From Bacteroides faecis MAJ27 (GTDB taxonomy: Bacteria; Bacteroidota; Bacteroidia; Bacteroidales; Bacteroidaceae), in the NCBI RefSeq assembly GCF_900106755.1, contig NZ_FNNN01000035.1, forward strand, positions 1 to 41,995: DNA of 41,995 nt, in the 5' to 3' direction. The notes below the pieces were generated by a model. That model was not told the origin of the DNA, made no database searches, and saw only the letters and a program-made list of their open reading frames with translations. Shown here piece by piece: positions 40,499-41,995 of this stretch (positions within the stretch are counted from its first letter, which is position 1; each line of letters starts with the position of its first letter). The translations under genes were made by a program, and so were the position numbers.

Positions 40499-41504
40499 AT
40501 CTACTTTTGATAAAAATGCAGAGAAGTTTGTAAACCTTATGGTTGAAAAAATTGAAAGCTTGTCTATGAATTGGCAAAAACCTTGGTTCTCTAAAGTCAA
40601 CTCTAAACAGAACTTTTTACCACAAAATTTAACAGGTCGTACTTATAGTGGTGGAAACGCTTTTTTACTTTATTTTTTGTGTGAAAAATATAATTATCAA
40701 ACTCCTGTTTTTTTGACATTCAATCAAGCACGAAACGAAGGTATTAATGTTCTAAAAGGTGCTGTTGCTTTTCCTGTTTATTATACATTATTTTGTGCTT
40801 ATCATCGTCAGACAAATGAAAAAATTTCATATGATGAATATAACAAATTATCAGAAGAAGAACAAAAAGAATACCGTTTAGCAGCTTATACAAAATATTT
40901 CCAAGTTTTTAATTTAGACCAAACAAACTTTGCGGAAAAATATCCCAATAGATGGGATATATTAAAGGCTAAATTTTCAGGAGAGGAACAGCCACAAGAA
41001 GAGAAAGAAATGTATGTAAATCCAATACTTGATGAAATGAATAAGAATCAAAATTGGGTATGTCCTATTCAAACGGTTTCTAGTGATAGTGCGTTTTATT
41101 CAATATCAAATGATAGCATTACTTTACCTTTAAAGAGCCAATTTAAGGACGGAGAAAGTTTTTATGGTACAGAATTACATGAAATGGGACATAGTACAGG
41201 TGTTAAAAATAGACTAAATCGAAAAGGATTTTATGAAAATGATAAATTCAATTATGGGCGTGAAGAACTTGTAGCAGAATTAATATCGGCTTTGTCTGGT
41301 GTATATTTGGGTATTTCTGTAACCGTCAGAGAAGAAAATGCGGCTTATTTAAAATCATGGTGCAAAGCAATAAAAGAAGAACCTAAATTTTTATTTACTG
41401 TATTGGCAGATGCTATTAAAGGTAGTAAATTCATAGCCCAGCATCTAAATATAAGGCTAGATGTGGAAGAAGTTGAAGAAGAGAAAAATACAAAGGTTGC
41501 TTAA
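40494..41504 (+). CDS. ArdC-type antirestriction protein with zincin-like domain
   Basis: A 336-residue protein. The N-terminal domain (NWQKPWFSKVNSKQNFLPQNLTGRTYSGGNAFLL and further to about residue 130) matches ArdC single-strand DNA-binding domains. The C-terminal domain contains the zinc motif in YGTELHEMGHSTG (about 222-234) and the segment REELVAELISALSG. ArdC proteins shield incoming DNA from host restriction. The strong promoter inside the 144 bp repeat fits early expression after entry. Confidence 0.87.
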   Translation: MKSTFDKNAEKFVNLMVEKIESLSMNWQKPWFSKVNSKQNFLPQNLTGRTYSGGNAFLLYFLCEKYNYQTPVFLTFNQARNEGINVLKGAVAFPVYYTLFCAYHRQTNEKISYDEYNKLSEEEQKEYRLAAYTKYFQVFNLDQTNFAEKYPNRWDILKAKFSGEEQPQEEKEMYVNPILDEMNKNQNWVCPIQTVSSDSAFYSISNDSITLPLKSQFKDGESFYGTELHEMGHSTGVKNRLNRKGFYENDKFNYGREELVAELISALSGVYLGISVTVREENAAYLKSWCKAIKEEPKFLFTVLADAIKGSKFIAQHLNIRLDVEEVEEEKNTKVA

Positions 41505-41512
41505 AGGTTCCT

Positions 41513-41531
41513 TCCCCCCTCATTGGGGGGA
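41513..41531 (+). terminator. Rho-independent terminator after the ardC-like gene
   Basis: TCCCCCC (41513-41519) pairs with GGGGGGA (41525-41531), followed by GTTCTTTTTT. Confidence 0.88.
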
Positions 41532-41615
41532 GTTCTTTTTTCAAACGCCAAAAAAGAACCAAAAAGGCTTAATCGCTTCACTTTGTTACGCTCCAATAGT
41601 TTTGCTATCGGTAAA

Positions 41616-41716
41616 CCCACCCACCCTTCTAAGGTATGTTTCTTTATCCCTTCTGCAATCCTTAGTAAAGTTCCACTACCTTTTAGGTAACTCCACTTTA
41701 GTAAGCATTGCAGAAG
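41616..41716. repeat. 22 bp repeat plus long hairpin, copy 2
   Basis: The 22 bp repeat at 41616-41637 is followed by a hairpin with arms 41650-41671 and 41695-41716 (20 of 22 paired; starts CTTCTGCAAT, ends ATTGCAGAAG). A third dyad, ATTCTCA/TGAGAAT, follows near 41742-41758. The stretch from 41505 to the window end holds no gene: terminator, this hairpin and repeat B3. Confidence 0.8.
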
Positions 41717-41797
41717 CGGAAACATGACGCAAATTAAAATACATTCTCACTTTGAGAATACATTTTAATGCGTCTTGTTGTCTAACCCAATAAGAAC

Positions 41798-41981
41798 TAT
41801 AGGGAAAGAAATTGATACCGTACTTTTCGGAGTTCCGGCACTGATGGGTAAACATGGCATGATGAAATGATACCGAATTATCATTCCTGGCACACCCTGC
41901 AGAACGACCTTTTGATACCAAATACAAAAAGCAGCCGGAAGCCGGACGCAAAAAATTGATACCATAAAACATTAGGGAAAA
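41798..41981 (-). repeat. Family B dispersed repeat, copy B3
   Basis: TGATACC at 41813, 41868, 41913 and 41957 gives spacing 55, 45 and 44, the mirror image of B1 and B2. The edges read CTATAGGGAAA (41798) and ATTAGGGAAAA (41971). The last 14 bases of the window follow. If the molecule is circular, B3 would be next to A1, the same B-A order as the inverted pair A4-B2. Confidence 0.92.
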
Positions 41982-41995
41982 AGAACAGGAACAAA

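Noticed and set aside
41676..41972. Frames on the - strand through repeat B3, also in B2 (27947-28315)
   Set aside because: The same peptides appear in each B copy but with frame breaks in B1; base changes do not follow a coding pattern, so the repeat is noncoding.

Overview
This 42 kb window looks like most or all of a conjugative plasmid (less likely part of an integrative conjugative element) from the order Bacteroidales: Bacteroides, Phocaeicola or Parabacteroides. The evidence is promoters of the Bacteroides type (TTTG, about 20 bp, TAnnTTTG), a TraE-to-TraO transfer operon of the Bacteroidetes kind, lipoproteins with Bacteroidales signal peptides, an ErmF-group methylase and an IS4351-like element. 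The DNA is AT-rich. I see no integrase and no recognisable replication initiator. Both window ends lie in dispersed repeats, as expected if a circular molecule was opened there.

Layout. 0-3.8 kb (+): candidate oriT, MobC-like accessory protein, MOBP-type relaxase, ParA, DUF3408 protein. 3.85-10.7 kb: cargo, with an alpha-oxoamine synthase plus TetR regulator (-) divergent from a run of four lipoprotein genes (+); the last three form an operon with a MACPF (perforin-like) protein and a possible second beta-pore-forming protein. 10.7-14.6 kb: imported DNA, with a truncated ORF ending in an integron attC-like palindrome, a ferredoxin-nitroreductase, an erm gene and an IS30-family element abutting erm. 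14.85-24.4 kb (-): XRE regulator, T4SS coupling protein, HU, zinc-ribbon protein, a TraI-like paralogue, a TOPRIM/DUF3991 protein and two DUF3945-type proteins; then an M23 peptidase (+). 25.1-27.5 kb (-): zeta-like kinase, DUF3990/DUF3791 toxin-antitoxin-like genes and a small membrane protein. 28.3-39.3 kb (-): the mating-pair-formation operon. 39.5-41.5 kb (+): serine recombinase and ArdC-type antirestriction protein.

How it works together. MobC/relaxase nick oriT, the VirD4-like coupling protein hands the strand to the Tra channel, the M23 enzyme may open peptidoglycan, and ArdC, TOPRIM and HU proteins probably help establishment in the recipient. ParA and the toxin-antitoxin genes would support maintenance. 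The cargo gives macrolide-lincosamide-streptogramin resistance and probably an anti-competitor toxin.

The most unusual features are (1) seven noncoding elements of two families that carry GGTATCA/TGATACC heptamers at strictly kept 44/45/55 bp spacings, sit at module borders and share a TTTTCCCTAA-type edge motif; (2) a 144 bp inverted repeat that places the same promoter and leader in front of two unrelated genes, bracketing the tra operon; (3) an 18 bp inverted repeat at the end of the mob-parA-DUF3408 operon and the head of the tra operon, beside the serine recombinase gene, suggesting a possible large inversion joining or separating mob and tra; and (4) the AONS-TetR / MACPF divergon.
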